DNA of 64,000 bases from Ilex aquifolium. Its lineage: Eukaryota; Streptophyta; Magnoliopsida; Aquifoliales; Aquifoliaceae. Positions 11,203-22,495 of the stretch are shown piece after piece (position 1 is the first letter of the stretch; every line of letters starts with the position of its first letter). Position numbers and translations under genes: made by a program. The stretch lies in contig OX637391.1 in the NCBI GenBank assembly GCA_951799425.1, positions 10,860,551-10,924,550 on the forward strand, read 5' to 3'. The notes beneath the pieces were generated by a model that was given only the letters and a program-made list of their open reading frames with translations, made no database searches and was not told the origin of the DNA.

Positions 11203-11982
11203 TGGAGGGACTCAAGGCGGCTCAACAGACCCCAAGGCGACACGCGTACAGGTGTAGCTGTTATGAAGCCGTGGAGCCGATGCAGAGGATTGGAGCCGAC
11301 TCCGAGCAGTGAGCCAGCGCCGACAATGAGGAGAAGAGCCGACGAAGAAGCATGGTTTCGTGGAGCCGAGTATAAACTTCTGACATTAGCAATTAATGCG
11401 ATGTGACCCCGCATTTATGGAGACGTGAGTGACTTAGACAGAGCATTTAATGAGCATCTGCACCCTCGAAGACCCAAACTGACAGTCATGAGTGGATGCA
11501 TTAATGGCTATGACGTCGAGTGCAGAGATAGGGGCATTTTGCCCCCTAGATGCCGACTACTCGGGAGTAGGTGTCAGAAGCCGTTCATAGGCACTCGAGT
11601 GCTCGGGGATAGCTGCAGGTTCTCGGCGTTACCCCGAGGCTGGTTCCATCCCCCGAGCATTGATGACACGGGAATCCAGGTAGGAATCACTCATTGCGCA
11701 TGGGTAATTGAGAAGGGCATTGAATGCTGAGATGACCTCTGTGTCAGAGCAATCATTTCAAGTCCAGGTATAAATACCCCTCAGAAAAATGAACTAAGGT
11801 ACGCAAACTTGATTAAGAACACATTCAATTGAGCTTCATCCTCCCTCTTTGACTGACTTAAGCTTCGGAGGGGATAAGTCGGGTGGGCGCCTGGCTCCTT
11901 TTTTCCTAACCTTGTGGTTGTTTCAGGGTTCATCTGCAGCTCAATCGCTATCTCAAATTGATTGCAGGAATTATCCCGTGCA
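11203..11982 (+). repeat. 5' LTR (780 bp)
   Basis: It begins TGGAGGGACTC and ends CGTGCA. A TATA box TATAAATA lies at 11769-11776. Length is identical to the 3' LTR with no indels; 16 substitutions separate them, 13 of them C/T or G/A changes. Ends are set by the TSD on both sides. Confidence 0.95.
11769..11776 (+). promoter_or_regulatory. LTR TATA box
   Basis: TATAAATA in the 5' LTR, about 210 bp before its end; the matching site in the 3' LTR is 21813-21820. It is the likely core promoter for the genomic RNA. Confidence 0.6.
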
Positions 11983-11984
11983 AT

Positions 11985-12004
11985 TTGGCGCCATCTGTGG
12001 GAAC
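11985..12004 (+). other. Primer-binding site
   Basis: Two bases after the 5' LTR the sequence reads TTGGCGCCATCTGTGGGAAC. The TGGCGCC start is complementary to a tRNA 3' CCA end plus acceptor stem and is usual for Tat and Athila elements. I do not assign the tRNA. Confidence 0.8.
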
Positions 12005-12034
12005 ATACAACCTTTCCTTTGTAGCGGTTGCATC

Positions 12035-14261
12035 ATGGTGAACACACGATCCCAAGGTGAGGGGGTAGGGAGTTTACGCATGAGAAACATGGAGGCTACC
12101 CGCCTCCCGGTGGTTACAGAATTAAACCCAGCGGGACAATCAGCTGGGGTGGGGCGTTCTTCATAACGGACGTTCCTTGTGGATCAAGGACCAGGGGGCA
12201 AGGCCCCTCAGCCCTTGACATCATGGAGATGGTGGAGGAACGTATGGAGGAACGCATCAGGGAACTTGAAAAAGACAATGCCAAGGTGCGGCATAGGCTC
12301 AGAGAATTCGAGCAGTCAGCAAATGCCAGCTGGCGTGCCCGAGAACCAGAGGGTTGTAGCCTTAGCCGAGGAGAGTCCAGGAGGGCGAGACCTGAGACCC
12401 CCGAGAGGAATCGGCGCGAACGCTCAGCCGATAGACAAAATCCACGAAATTGTCGAAAGCATGCACCCGCTAAAGGGTCCGGAGGAGGTCGCCACGGGAC
12501 AAGCCTTTCGTGGTGGGACCTCCGTCGTGGGATTCCTCAGGAGACCATGTCTACAAGATCTCAGGCGGAGTCTACCGCAAGGGGGCCAAGGGAGGCTAGA
12601 TACCCCAGAGAGCACATTGGCCACAGGCGCCGAGAACCGCATCCCAGGGGAGATGATGAGCAGATCTCTTCTCTTTTTGTGCAGTCTATTAGGGAAACAG
12701 AAATGCCGAAGAAGTTCGCCGTCCCCCGATTCAAGGCATATGATGGGAGAACTGATCCTGAGAGTCACCTTCGGCATTACAAGCAGCTGATGTCAATCTA
12801 TGACACTGACCAGAGGGTGTTATGCCGAGTTTTCCCCATGAGCCTGGGGGATACCGCTATGAAGTAGTATGAGAGTTTGGCCCCGGAGAGCATCGAGTCT
12901 TGGAAGCAAATGGTCGAGCTCTTCAAGGCACGGTTCATCACCAGCACTAAAAGGCCGAAAGACATTGGCGCCTTACTGACGCTTAGGCGGAAGAACGGGG
13001 AATCCCTCCGACAGTATGCAATACGGTACTGGGAGGAGGTTAATGAGGTGGACGCGTGCTCGGAAGCGATGGCCGCTGCGTTTTTTCGGCTGGGATTGTC
13101 CCAGGACACCGGTCTCTACTGGTCTCTTACTAAGAAGGTCCCTGGAGACATGAAGGACCTGATGGCGCGCATAGACAAGTATGCACGAGTTGAGGAAGAG
13201 ACTACTGCTCCCGAGAACAGAGTCGCAGTGCCGAGGAAAAGGGAGAGAGAACAGCCATCTCGCAGGAGTGCACCCACTTCGCCACCGAACCGCCTGTCCT
13301 TCCAAGGGGTTAACACGGTTTTCAAGGAACCTATTTACAGGATGCTGAGAAAGATAAGGTTTCAACCTTATTTCAGGTGGCCCCCAAAGATGTTAGGCGA
13401 CCCGGCCACGAGAGACTCAACAACCAGATGTTCCTATCATAGAGATTTTGGCCACATGACTGAAGACTACAAGGTGTACAAGTCCTTCCTCGAGCAGTTG
13501 GTCCGGGATGGGCACCTTGGAGAATTCATTGACCAGAGGCCCCGCCGAAGGGCGGTTGAGGAGAGGGCGGAGTCGCCTCGAGAGGTTGTTCATATAATTA
13601 ACGTTATACATGCCTGCACAGTTGAAAGACCAACGTATAATGTCCTTCGGGCTGAACGCAAGAGAGTTTCGCAAGCATTAAAGGTTGAAGAGAGTGAGTG
13701 GGCAGGACAATCCTCTAAGAGGCCCCGGCAGGATCACGAGGTCATCAGCTTCTCCGACGCCGACTTAGGGGGAGTGGCTATGCCGCATGATGATGCACTT
13801 GTGATCACTTTGCGGATTGACAAATTTGATGTGAGGAGGATCCTGGTGGATTCTGGGAGCTCGTCTGAGGTAATGTACGATGACCTCTTTCGGAAGTTGG
13901 GCCTGACCCACAGGGACTTGAAGTCTTTCCAGACCCCCTTCGTCGGTTTTAACGGTTCGAGTGCTCTACCACTCGACAAGATCACTTTGGTGGTTCAGGC
14001 AACAATCGTCGCGATCCCGATGGAGTTTTTTGTGATAGACTCCAATTCCCCATATAATGCCATAATGGGAAGGACGTGGTTGCATGCCATGAGAGCGGTC
14101 CACTCCAGCTATCATCAGAAAATGAAGTTCCCCACCCGCGCGGCATCATGGAGATCCGAGGTGACCAGTTGGCGGCCAAAAACTGTTTCTATGCCGCAAT
14201 GAAGACAGGACTCGGTACCCGGCTTGGAGACCGTGATCCCGAGGAGGTGGTAGCCAAATAG
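12035..14261 (+). pseudogene. gag-PR: gag and protease of the Tat element (broken)
   Basis: Translation probably begins at ATG 12035 (MVNTRSQ, a common Tat gag start). A frame change near 12170 separates this from the main frame, where an early coiled coil (MEERIRELEKDN) is seen. The gag domain runs about 12700-13110 (FAVPRFKAYDG, PESHLRHYKQLM, SWKQMVELFKARF, LRQYAIRYWEEV). A cysteine/histidine segment (CSYHRDFGHMTEDY) is near 13430. The retropepsin active site DSG is at 13849-13857, with an ILVDSGSS context. Breaks: TAG at 12865 where the family has Trp, a one-base frame change near 14133, and TAG at 14259. Gag forms the particle; the protease would cut the polyprotein. Confidence 0.85.
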
Positions 14262-16215
14262 CAATCACAGTTTGGACAGCTGGGGATAGATGAGCCCGCA
14301 GTGGAACCCGCCGACCGTTCCACCGAGCCACTGATCAAGGTCCTTTTGAATCCCGATAATGAAGGGAGGTACTTCTTGATAGGGTCCTCGTTGGATAACG
14401 TCGAGAGAGAGGAGATGAGTTCTTTCCTGCGCCGAAATGCTGACGTTTTCGCCTGGACCCATGCCGAGATGACAGGGATCAGCCCCGAGGTCATGACCCA
14501 TCGGCTTCATGCTAATCCGAGCTTCAAGCCGGTGAGGCAAAAAGGCGCGCAGGACGGCCCTGCATCACGCAAAAGCCGTGGATGAAGAGGTTGATAAATT
14601 ACTAGAGGCAAGTACCATTCGGGAGGTCCAGTTTCCCGAGTGGCTGTCTAACACGGTGTGCGCCAAAAAGAAGGAAGGCAAATGGCGGGTTTGCGTGGAT
14701 TTCACCGACCTGAATAAGGCGTGCCCCAAGGATGGATACCCACTTCCTAAAATTGATCAGCTGGTGGATGCAACTACGGGCCACAAGCGCATCACCTTCA
14801 TGGACGCTCGGGCCGGCTATCACCAAATCGCTTTAGAAGAGTCGGATCAAGAGAAAACAGCCTTCATTACGCCCCGCGGGATCTATTGTTATACGGTGAT
14901 GCCGTTTGGGTTGAAGAATGTCGGTGCTACCTACCAGCAGTTAATGAACAAGATGTTCAAGCATCTTCTCGGCGTCACCATGGAAGTGTACATTGATGAT
15001 ATGCTGGTGAAGAGTAAGGAGAGCGCCAATCATCTTACTGATCTCGGCATTACGTTCTCCATACTCCGGCGCTACGGCTTAAAGCTTAACGCCTCGAAGT
15101 GTGCATTCGGGGTAAGCTTGGGAAAGTTTATGGGGTACTTAGTAACCCATAGGGGCATTGAGGCTAACCCCGAGTAGATTCAAGCGGTCCAAAACGTCCA
15201 GGCGCCCAGGACTATCAAATACGTCCAGAAATTGACTGGGATGCTTACCGCCCTTAACCGGTTTATTTCCAAATCCTCTGATAGGTGCAAATCATTTTTT
15301 GCCAAGCTGAAAGGGGCGGCAAAGGGGGTCTGGGACGAGGAATGTGGCCGAGCACTTGAGGGGATTAAAGAATATCTGAAGTGTCCTCCGCCCCTGTCTG
15401 TCCCAGGGGCAGGAGAAATATTGTACCTCTACTTGTCTGTCTCGGAGGAAGCCGTCAGTGGTGCTTTGGTAAGGGAGTGTGAAGGGGCGCAGAGGCCCGT
15501 CTATTTCGTAAGTAAGACCTTGCTTAACGCCGAGACGAGGTACTTGCCGATGGAGAAATTAGTCCTTGCCCTGGTCATCTCGGCGAGGAAACTCAGACAC
15601 TATTTCCAAGCACACACCATAGAGGTATTGACTGATCACCCCCTCAGGCCCATCCTTCAGAAAGCTGACATATCAGGCAGAGTCGCCAAGTGGGCTGTGG
15701 AGCTGGGGGAATTCGAAATAAGGTACAAACCCCATACTTCAATTAAGGGGCAAGTTCTCGCTGATTTCATTACCGAGTTCTCTGTGCCCGAGCCCCCGCC
15801 GGAGATTGCCGCTTTGAAGGTTGACTGGAGCCTTCATGTCGACGGGTCCTCGAACGCAAGGGGGCCAGAAGTGGGGGTAGTACTGGCCAGTTCAGAAGGA
15901 TTCACAATAGAACGAGCTATCAGATTGGGGTTTAAGGCATCTAATAACGAAGCCGAGTATGAGGCACTCTTGGCAGGGATCGATATTGCCTACTCGGTTG
16001 GAGTCAGACACCTGCATGCCTTCTGTGACTCCCAGCTAGTGGTGAATCAAATCAATGGTGACTTTGAAGTCCGGGATACCAGGATGAAAGCATATTGTCA
16101 GAAGGCGAAAGCCAAGATAGAGAAATTTGAGAAAGTGGAAGTTTCCCAGATTTCAAAAGATCACAACACCCACGCCGACTCCTTGGCCTGCCTGGCCTCG
16201 GCGTTAGCCTCCTAG
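14262..16215 (+). pseudogene. RT-RH-aRH: Reverse transcriptase, RNase H and second (archaeal-type) RNase H
   Basis: RT motifs in order: [47 protein letters not shown], and the catalytic YIDD at 14989-15000. The Ty3-type RNase H follows (YFVSKTLLNAETRY, DHPLRPIL). After a linker comes a second RNase H with HVDGSS (Asp codon 15841), NEAEYEALL (Glu codon 15949), CDSQLVV and HADSLA. This aRH is the hallmark of Tat elements, where it probably sharpens RNA removal. Breaks: a one-base frame change in the A-run near 14540, TAG at 15175 (CAG in relatives), and TAG at 16213. It was part of one polyprotein with gag and integrase. Confidence 0.9.
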
Positions 16216-17550
16216 GTAACCCGGCGTATCATTGTTGAAAATCGGGAAAAACCAAGCATAGAAGAGACAGGTGCCCAGCAAGCATTGCCGATGCAGGCAC
16301 AACCAACTCTCGGTTGGATGGAACCCATTGTTGCATATTTGACGGAGGGCGTGCTCCCCGAGGATGCCAAAGAAGCCAGAAATATCAGACTCAAGGCTCC
16401 TACGTTTTGGATATCCTCCGATCGGCAATTGTACAGGAAATCTTTCTCCGGGCCCCATCTGCTTTGTGTCCCCGAAGACAGGGTGGAACCTCTGCTCTAC
16501 GAGATCCATGAGGGCGTATGTGGAAGCCACACAGGAGGCAGATCCCTTGTGCATCAAGCAATGACACATGGGTATTGGTGACCTTATATGCAAAAAGATG
16601 CGAAGAGTTACGTGCGGAAATGCGACAAGTGTCAGAAATTTGCTCCCATCATCCGACAGTCGGCAGGAGATCTGAATTTGCTGACTAGTCCTTGGCCGTT
16701 CTCTCAATGGGGGATGGATATCGTGGGTCCACTCCCGAAGGCCCCCTCAGGCAGGAGATTCTTACTGGTCGCTACTGATTACTTCACTAAGTGGATCGAA
16801 ACCGAGCCCCTGAGCCGTATCCGAGACGTCGAGACAAAGAAATTCGTGTGGCAGAACATAATCACTCGGTTTGGGATTCCTAGAGCTATCATCTCGGACA
16901 ATGGCACTCAATTCAACAGTGGCTCTTTCAGAGAGTTTTGCTCGGGGTTTGGAATACGTAACTATTATTCCACACCGGCCTACCCCCAGAGTAATGGGCA
17001 AGCAGAGGTTTCTAACAAGACTGTGTTGACAGGAATCAAGAAAAGGCTTGAAAAGGCAAAAGGAAAGTGGACCGAGGAATTACTCAACGTACTGTGGGCC
17101 TACAGGACAACGCCGAGGACTTCAATAGGGGAAACGCCGTTCGCCTTAACATACGGGGTTGAGGCTTTCATCCCGTTGGAGGTTGGGCTTCCGACCATCC
17201 GAAGTCAAGCGTTCGATTTGGGGAATAATGACCAGATGCTTGCCAAAGATCTTGACTTGGCCGAGGAAAGGAGAGAACCAAGTACCAAATTAGCCAAGTA
17301 CCAAGGAGAACTATCAAGACATCATCATAAGAAGGTCCGAACAAGAGATTTCAAAGTGGGGGACTTGGTGCTTAGAAAGGTAGTAGGCGCTGCTCGGGAA
17401 CCCACCGAAGGGAAGCTCGGACCTAACTGGGAGGGCCCCTACAAAGTGGTTGCAGTGGGGGGCACCGGGGCGTACAGGCTACAGAATATGGATGGCAATG
17501 ATGTAATCCGACCCTGGAATGTATCGAACTTGAAAAGATATTTTTGTTAA
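16216..17550 (+). pseudogene. INT: Integrase of the Tat element (broken)
   Basis: A zinc-binding HHCC region (HEGVCGSH, then CDKCQKF) straddles a TGA at 16579, where relatives have Trp. The catalytic core shows all three acidic residues: Asp in GMDIVGPL (codon 16717), Asp in ISDNGTQF (16897) and Glu in NGQAEVSNK (17005), with 35 residues between the last two, the DD35E spacing. The C-terminal part has VGDLVLRKV and GPNWEGPYKV (GPY/F-like) and ends at a stop at 17550, with no chromodomain. It would insert the cDNA and make the 5-bp duplication seen at the ends. Confidence 0.9.
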
Positions 17551-17587
17551 TGAGTTCGATGTCCTGTTTTCGTTTGAAATATGATAA

Positions 17588-18190
17588 CACGAGACGAGCT
17601 CTCGGTCGTTAGGGGCAAGGTCCCGAGGGGTATAAGACCTCACCATTGAGGCAACGCTCTCAAAAATACAACACGAGACGAGTTCTCGGTCGTTAGGGGC
17701 AAGGTCTCGAGGGGTATAAGACCTCACCATTAAGGCAACGCTCTCAAAAATACAACACGAGACGAGCTCTCGGTCGTTAGGGGCAAGGTCCCGAGGGGTA
17801 TAAGACCTCACCATTGAGGCAACGCTCTCAAAAATACAACACGAGACGAGCTCTCGGTCGTTAGGGGCAAGGTCCCGGGGGGTATAAGACCTCACCATTG
17901 AGGCAACGCTCTCAAAAGCATAACACGAGACGAGCTCTCGGTCGTTAGGGGCAAGGTCCCGAGGGGTATAAGACCTCACCATTGAGGCAACGCTCTCAAA
18001 AATACAACACGAGACGAGCTCTCGGTCATTAGGGGCAAGGTCCCGAGGGGTATAAGACCTCACCATTGAGGCAACGCTCTCAAAAATACAACACGAGACG
18101 AGCTCTCGGTCGTTAGGGGCGTGGCCCCGAGGGGTATAAAACCTCACCCTTGAGGCAACGCTCTCAGAAGTATGACGAGACGAGCTCTCA
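17588..18190. repeat. 84-bp tandem array, seven copies plus a partial
   Basis: Units start at 17588, 17672, 17756, 17840, 17924, 18008 and 18092, exactly 84 bp apart, each beginning CACGAGACGAG(C/T)TCTCGG; a shortened copy follows at about 18176. Copies are nearly identical, apart from a few substitutions, so the array was expanded or homogenised recently. Because 84 is a multiple of three, the minus strand stays open across it and would encode a 28-residue repeat, but there is no sign that it is a gene. It lies directly after integrase, where Tat elements often carry satellite-like arrays. Confidence 0.93.
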
Positions 18191-18669
18191 GTCGGCATGG
18201 TCCTAGCCCCGAGGAGAGGTTTTCTTTTTCATGCTACTTCTGGAGGCCATTACTGACTAGTTGTAACTTCACTTCCGCCTCCTAGAAATAAGGTGGTATG
18301 ATCCTTAAGCAGTAATAAAGGAAGAAAGAAGATAAAGAGTATGGCTCTCGGCCCCTAGGGGTACAAAGCCGGGGCGGGCTGGTTCAACACTTAGTTTCAA
18401 CGTGAAGCCTTGCTGCCTTAGTTTTTTCTTCCCGGAGGTCAAGCGACTCAGGGTCAGTTAATAAGAGAAAAAACGAAGGAACACATGTAAAGAAGAAATG
18501 ACAGCGTAGAGGTGAATTACATCCACAGTTCAAACACAAACGGAATGATGAAAGATTTCATTAAAATGAAGGATTTCATTACAAGTCAAAATGGGGTTTT
18601 GCGTCCCCTGTGGCCTACATATAAAAGAAAAGAGAAAGCGAAAGAAAAACAGGGAGCTCGCCACCGGGT
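18191..18669. other. Spacer between tandem array and antisense gene
   Basis: No ORF of note. On the antisense strand this is the 3' side of the spliced gene and should hold its 3' untranslated region. Confidence 0.5.
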
Positions 18670-20891
18670 TCACCTCGCCTCATGAGTAGTGAGATCTTCA
18701 ACAGGCGAGGAAGGAAGGTTGGAGTCTTGGCCAATAATGAGGGGGGAGAGACCATCAGAACCGTCACTCACAGTGATGGCTGCACTGTTTCCCTCGGCCG
18801 CATCACCCATCTCGGCACCTGGTTGCCCTTCCGGAAGGACCTCGGCATCATCTCCGACAAGGGTGCTGTGCCTCTTGAACAGTTCATTGGCCGGGTCCAC
18901 CAGGGCGGCGTGCAGGGCATCTACCCATCCGCGCCGATAAGATTTAGCCTTCGCTTCTTCAAACGCAGGGACCATTTGGTCTTGGGTTTCCAGGAACACC
19001 CTGTCACACTCACTCAGCAGCCTCTGTTGCTCCCCCTCCTTCTCAGCCGTCAGGGAGTCTACTTGGGCGGTCAAGTCTCTGACGATGCCCTCGGAGTCTA
19101 GAGCTTTGGCCTCGGCGGCCAAGACTTTGAGCTCATACTCCTCCACTTTCTTCATCGTCGTGGCCTCACTTGCCCTTAGCTTCTGCAACTCAGCATCCAG
19201 GGCGTCGCGTTGGCGGATGAGGTTAGTGATGTGGTTTTTCTGGTCGGCGAGGGTCGCCTCAACTCCTCTGATGTGTGCATCCTTGGATTCAATCGTCTTT
19301 TTGGCGCCCCTCGCCACCTGTTTGTGTTCCCAAAAGCGTTCGATGATGACTCCCAGTTGTTGGGAGGCCTGGAAAATGATAGAAGAGCAAGTCAGGCAAA
19401 TGCCGAGTATATGGGATAAAGATTAGAGCAAGACACTTACCACCAAGTTGTTCTGGAGAGCGGTTAAGAGGAGTGCATTGTCGGATTGACCATAATGGAC
19501 CCTCATGTCGGCCGAAAACTGGAGGGTCGAAGCCACGGCAAATGCCACCTCCTTATCCTGAATGATGGAGTCTGATTCCAGGACGGGTTGGCCCTCCCTC
19601 TTTTCCGCCTGGGCGACCCACTCGGCGGAAATGGACGCTCCAGGGGTAGAAGTGGTTGCACCCGGGGCGTCATAGCGGCATTTTTGCCGTCGCTCTTCCG
19701 TTTGTCGGCGTTCTTCGGGTCCCTCGATATCCCGACCCCTCCTACCCGTTCGTTGGCCGCCGGTAGGAGGGACTTGGCGAATTGGTGTCTGGTGGGTTGG
19801 CGTCGGGTCACTCGACGGGATGGCAGGGTCCGCTGATTGTCGAGCTCGTGATGGAGGTGGAGGCGCGTCTTGTTGCAAGGTTGAGGGGATAGTCGGTGCT
19901 GTGCTCGGGGAGGCTCCCTGCCCCGAGGTCCTGGCTCTTCGCCGGGAAGCGGCAGCTTCCATAGCAGCAGCTGAGAGTTGTGGAACGGTGAACATTTCTT
20001 CAGTTGGAGAAGAAGGCACAGGAGGAGAAGGGGTTCTCTCGGCGTCTTCTTCTGATGAAGAGAGATCCTCCCACCGTTTAGGGTCGAAAGGAGGGGGGAT
20101 CTGGGAAAATCGGCTGTAGGATGGGTGGTATCCAAGAAGCACGTGCGCTGCTCAGGAGTATTCATTGGCCGGTTCGGAGGACCACACCTTCAACAAGTCG
20201 GCGGACCTGACTTGGGATCTGTGGGGCTGGGCTGCGTCACACCGGTATCCTTCTGCAAAAATGAAAGACAAGGTCAGAAATGAAGACGATGATAAGCCGA
20301 ACAAGCGCTAATTAGTGCAAAACACACCTTCATCCCTCGGCACCTTGGGGCAGTACAATCCGTCATACTCGGGCCCTGTGCCTTTCTCCCAGCTTCCGCC
20401 GAGCATGATCAGATCATCAAAGTACCCCTTGTCCGAGTCCGGCATGTGGGTGACCAGGTACATTGAAGTGTCCCAGGCCTTGAGATAATACCTTCCCCCG
20501 CCGACTAGTCTTAGGTCATAGCAGAACAGGATTTCGTCTACTCCTAGGTTTACCCCGAGCCGAGCATTCAGAGCGATTACGCCCATAACTATCCTAAAGA
20601 AGTTCACCCCACACTGAAGTGGAAACAGCCGGAGCTGCATCAACACCTTCAGTACAAGGGGAAGGTTAAACCGCCTTCCATGATGGTCTTGGTGTAAAAG
20701 GGCATCATCTCTACGCACCCACGTTCCTTGCTATGTTGTGAGGGGTGGAATGGGAAGGTCAGGACACGTTCGGGGATTTGGTATTTGGCCCTAAAGGCAC
20801 CTATATTATCCTCGTTTACTGTGGTCTTCTTCAACCTACGGGTTTTTGGTGGAGGAGGGTTCCTAGCCTCGCTACTATGATTTCTAGCCAT
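18670..20891 (-). pseudogene. Spliced antisense extra ORF of the Tat element
   Basis: Minus strand, ATG at 20891, TATA box about 180 bp upstream. Exon 1 is 20891-20328, exon 2 is 20252-19441, exon 3 is 19368-18670. Introns are 75 bp (GATGAAG|GTGTGTT to TTTTGCAG) and 72 bp (TTGGTG|GTAAGTG to TTTTCCAG), and both join in frame. Exon 1 carries a GGLTFPLY and VLMQLRLFPLQ region like the gypsy-type putative transposase family; exon 2 is proline/serine-rich with a basic stretch (RRRARTSGQG); exon 3 is a long coiled coil ending AKSYRRGWVDALHAALVDP and an acidic tail. Length would be about 690 residues. Defects: a one-base frame change near 20665 and a TGA at 20152-20154. Function is unknown; a DNA-binding or regulatory role is only a guess. 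Confidence 0.75.
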
Positions 20892-21067
20892 GGATGAAGA
20901 CTCTGGAAAGAATGGAAGGAGGAGAAGAAAGGGAAATAGAATGTAGAGAGTACTTACAAGGATATTCTTCGCAGAGGAGTTCTCGGGAGGAGAGGAATGA
21001 GTGCTCGGGAGCTAACTGCTTGAAGGAAATTCGAAGTTGCAAAGTTCTCAAATGGCCAAAGCTTCCC

Positions 21068-21076
21068 CTATTTATA
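21068..21076 (-). promoter_or_regulatory. TATA box for the antisense gene
   Basis: The minus strand reads TATAAATAG, followed by GGG, 177 bp upstream of ATG 20891 and about 170 bp inside the 3' LTR. It gives the antisense gene its own promoter, separate from the LTR. Confidence 0.6.
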
Positions 21077-21220
21077 GGCAGATGAGAGAGCGGGAATCGA
21101 GAAGACAATCATCATTAGAGTATTTGAAAAGGGCGGTTCAAAACGTGCAAGTAACCGCCCCTCTTTAATGGACGTGACAGGTAAGCCCCCTCTCTCCTTG
21201 CGCCACCTGTCCCACGCCGC

Positions 21221-21243
21221 AAAAAAAGTGGGGGCTGGGGGGC
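21221..21243 (+). other. Polypurine tract
   Basis: A7 followed by GTGGGGGCTGGGGGGC, ending three bases before the 3' LTR. It is the expected plus-strand primer site. Confidence 0.85.
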
Positions 21244-21246
21244 AGT

Positions 21247-22026
21247 TGGAGGGACTCAAGGCGGCTCAACAGACCCCAAGGCGACACGCGTACAGGTGTA
21301 GCTGTTATGAAGCCGTGGAGCCGATGCCGAGAATTGGAGCCGACTCCGAGCAGTGAGCCAGCGCCGACAATGAGGAGAAGAGCCGACGAATAAGCATGGT
21401 TTCGTGGAGCCGAGTATAAACTTCTGACATTAGCAATTAATGCGATGTGACCCCGCATTTATAGAGACGTGAGTGATTTAGACAGAGCATTTAATGAGCA
21501 TCTGCACCCTCGAAGACCCAAACTGACAGTCATGAGTGGATGCATTAATGGCTATGACGCCGAGTGCAGAGATAGGGGCATTTTGCCCCCTAGACGCCGA
21601 CTACTCGGGAGTAGGTGTCAGAAGCCGTTCATAGGCACTCAAATGCTCGGGGATAGCTGCAGGTTCTCGGCGTTACCCCGAGGCTGGTTCCATCCCCCGA
21701 GCATTGATGACACGGGAATCCAGGTAGGAATCACTCATTGCGCATGGGTAATTGAGAAGGGCATTGAATGCTGAGATGACCTCTGTGTCAGAGCAATCAT
21801 TTCAAGTCCAGGTATAAATACCCCTCAGAAAAATGAACTAAGGTACGCAAACTTGATTAAGAACACATTCAATTGAGCTTCATCCTCCCTCTTTGACTGA
21901 CTTAAGCTTCGGAGGGGATAAGCCGGGCGGGCGCCCGGCTCCCTTTTTCCTAACCTTGTGGTTGTTTCAGGGTTCATCTGCAGCTCAATCGCTATCTCAA
22001 ATTGATTGCATGAATTATCTCATGCA
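21247..22026 (+). repeat. 3' LTR (780 bp)
   Basis: Same ends and length as the 5' LTR. It is followed directly by the TAGTG duplication. Its last 20 bases carry three of the 16 differences. Confidence 0.95.
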
Positions 22027-22031
22027 TAGTG
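22027..22031. repeat. Target-site duplication, right copy (TAGTG)
   Basis: Matches 11198-11202 exactly. Confidence 0.9.
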
Positions 22032-22495
22032 TATACATATATATATGATTTAAATAAAAAAAAAATTAAAAAATTTTTGGTCTTTTTACGAAATATTCTA
22101 ATTTTTTTTTTAAATTTATTCATATAATTTTGTGAGACGCGCAAACAAGACTTTAAACAAGTGGGAGTCTAGATGCCCGCCTCACTTGACTACGGTGGAG
22201 TCGGCACCGAGTGTATATTGGTCCAATCTGAAGTGAAATGGCCACCAGCATATTAAAGTTGGCACTGTTGTTTCCTTCGACTCTCTCTCCACTCAAACTT
22301 GCCTGTCCCATCTGGGTTCATAACTCATGCTTGATACACCATAAAATTTGAGTGTTTGAAAAATTAAACTTATTATATTAAATAATATTTTTTTCGTTTT
22401 TTAATTACATAATTTTAAAAAAAAAATCACAAAATTTTCTCGAAATGCATGACCTCAAAAAAAATCAATGTGTATCGTATATAAACAATTATGGG
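22032..22495. other. Intergenic AT-rich sequence, no gene seen
   Basis: This continues the host sequence interrupted by the retrotransposon. A GC-richer piece at 22140-22340 has no reading frame or repeat that I recognise. Confidence 0.5.

Larger units (their letters stand above)
11203..22026 (+). mobile_element. Complete Tat-lineage Ty3/gypsy retrotransposon, 10,824 bp, mutated
   Basis: Complete structure: 5-bp TSD, two 780-bp LTRs, PBS at 11985, gag, protease, RT, RNase H, a second RNase H (aRH), integrase, an 84-bp tandem array, an antisense spliced gene, a polypurine tract and the 3' LTR. The dual RNase H between RT and integrase, together with the antisense ORF, places it in the Tat clade (Ogre/Retand relatives). 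There is no chromodomain. It cannot make its proteins as it stands: stops at 12865, 14259, 15175, 16213 and 16579 and frame changes near 12170, 14133 and 14540. LTRs differ at 16 of 780 sites (2.1 %), so insertion is fairly recent. Confidence 0.93.

Noticed and set aside
12179..12790. 203-codon plus-strand frame overlapping gag
   Set aside because: It is in a different frame from the gag motifs and shows no family signature; the gag frame carries the conserved domain.
17479..18198. 239-codon minus-strand open frame with a 28-residue repeat
   Set aside because: It is entirely the 84-bp tandem array, whose length is a multiple of three. There is no start context, promoter or second copy to support translation.
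22195..22212. GGAGTCGGCACCGAGTG, reminiscent of a guide-RNA scaffold end
   Set aside because: Only a short chance dyad; the rest of a scaffold is absent.
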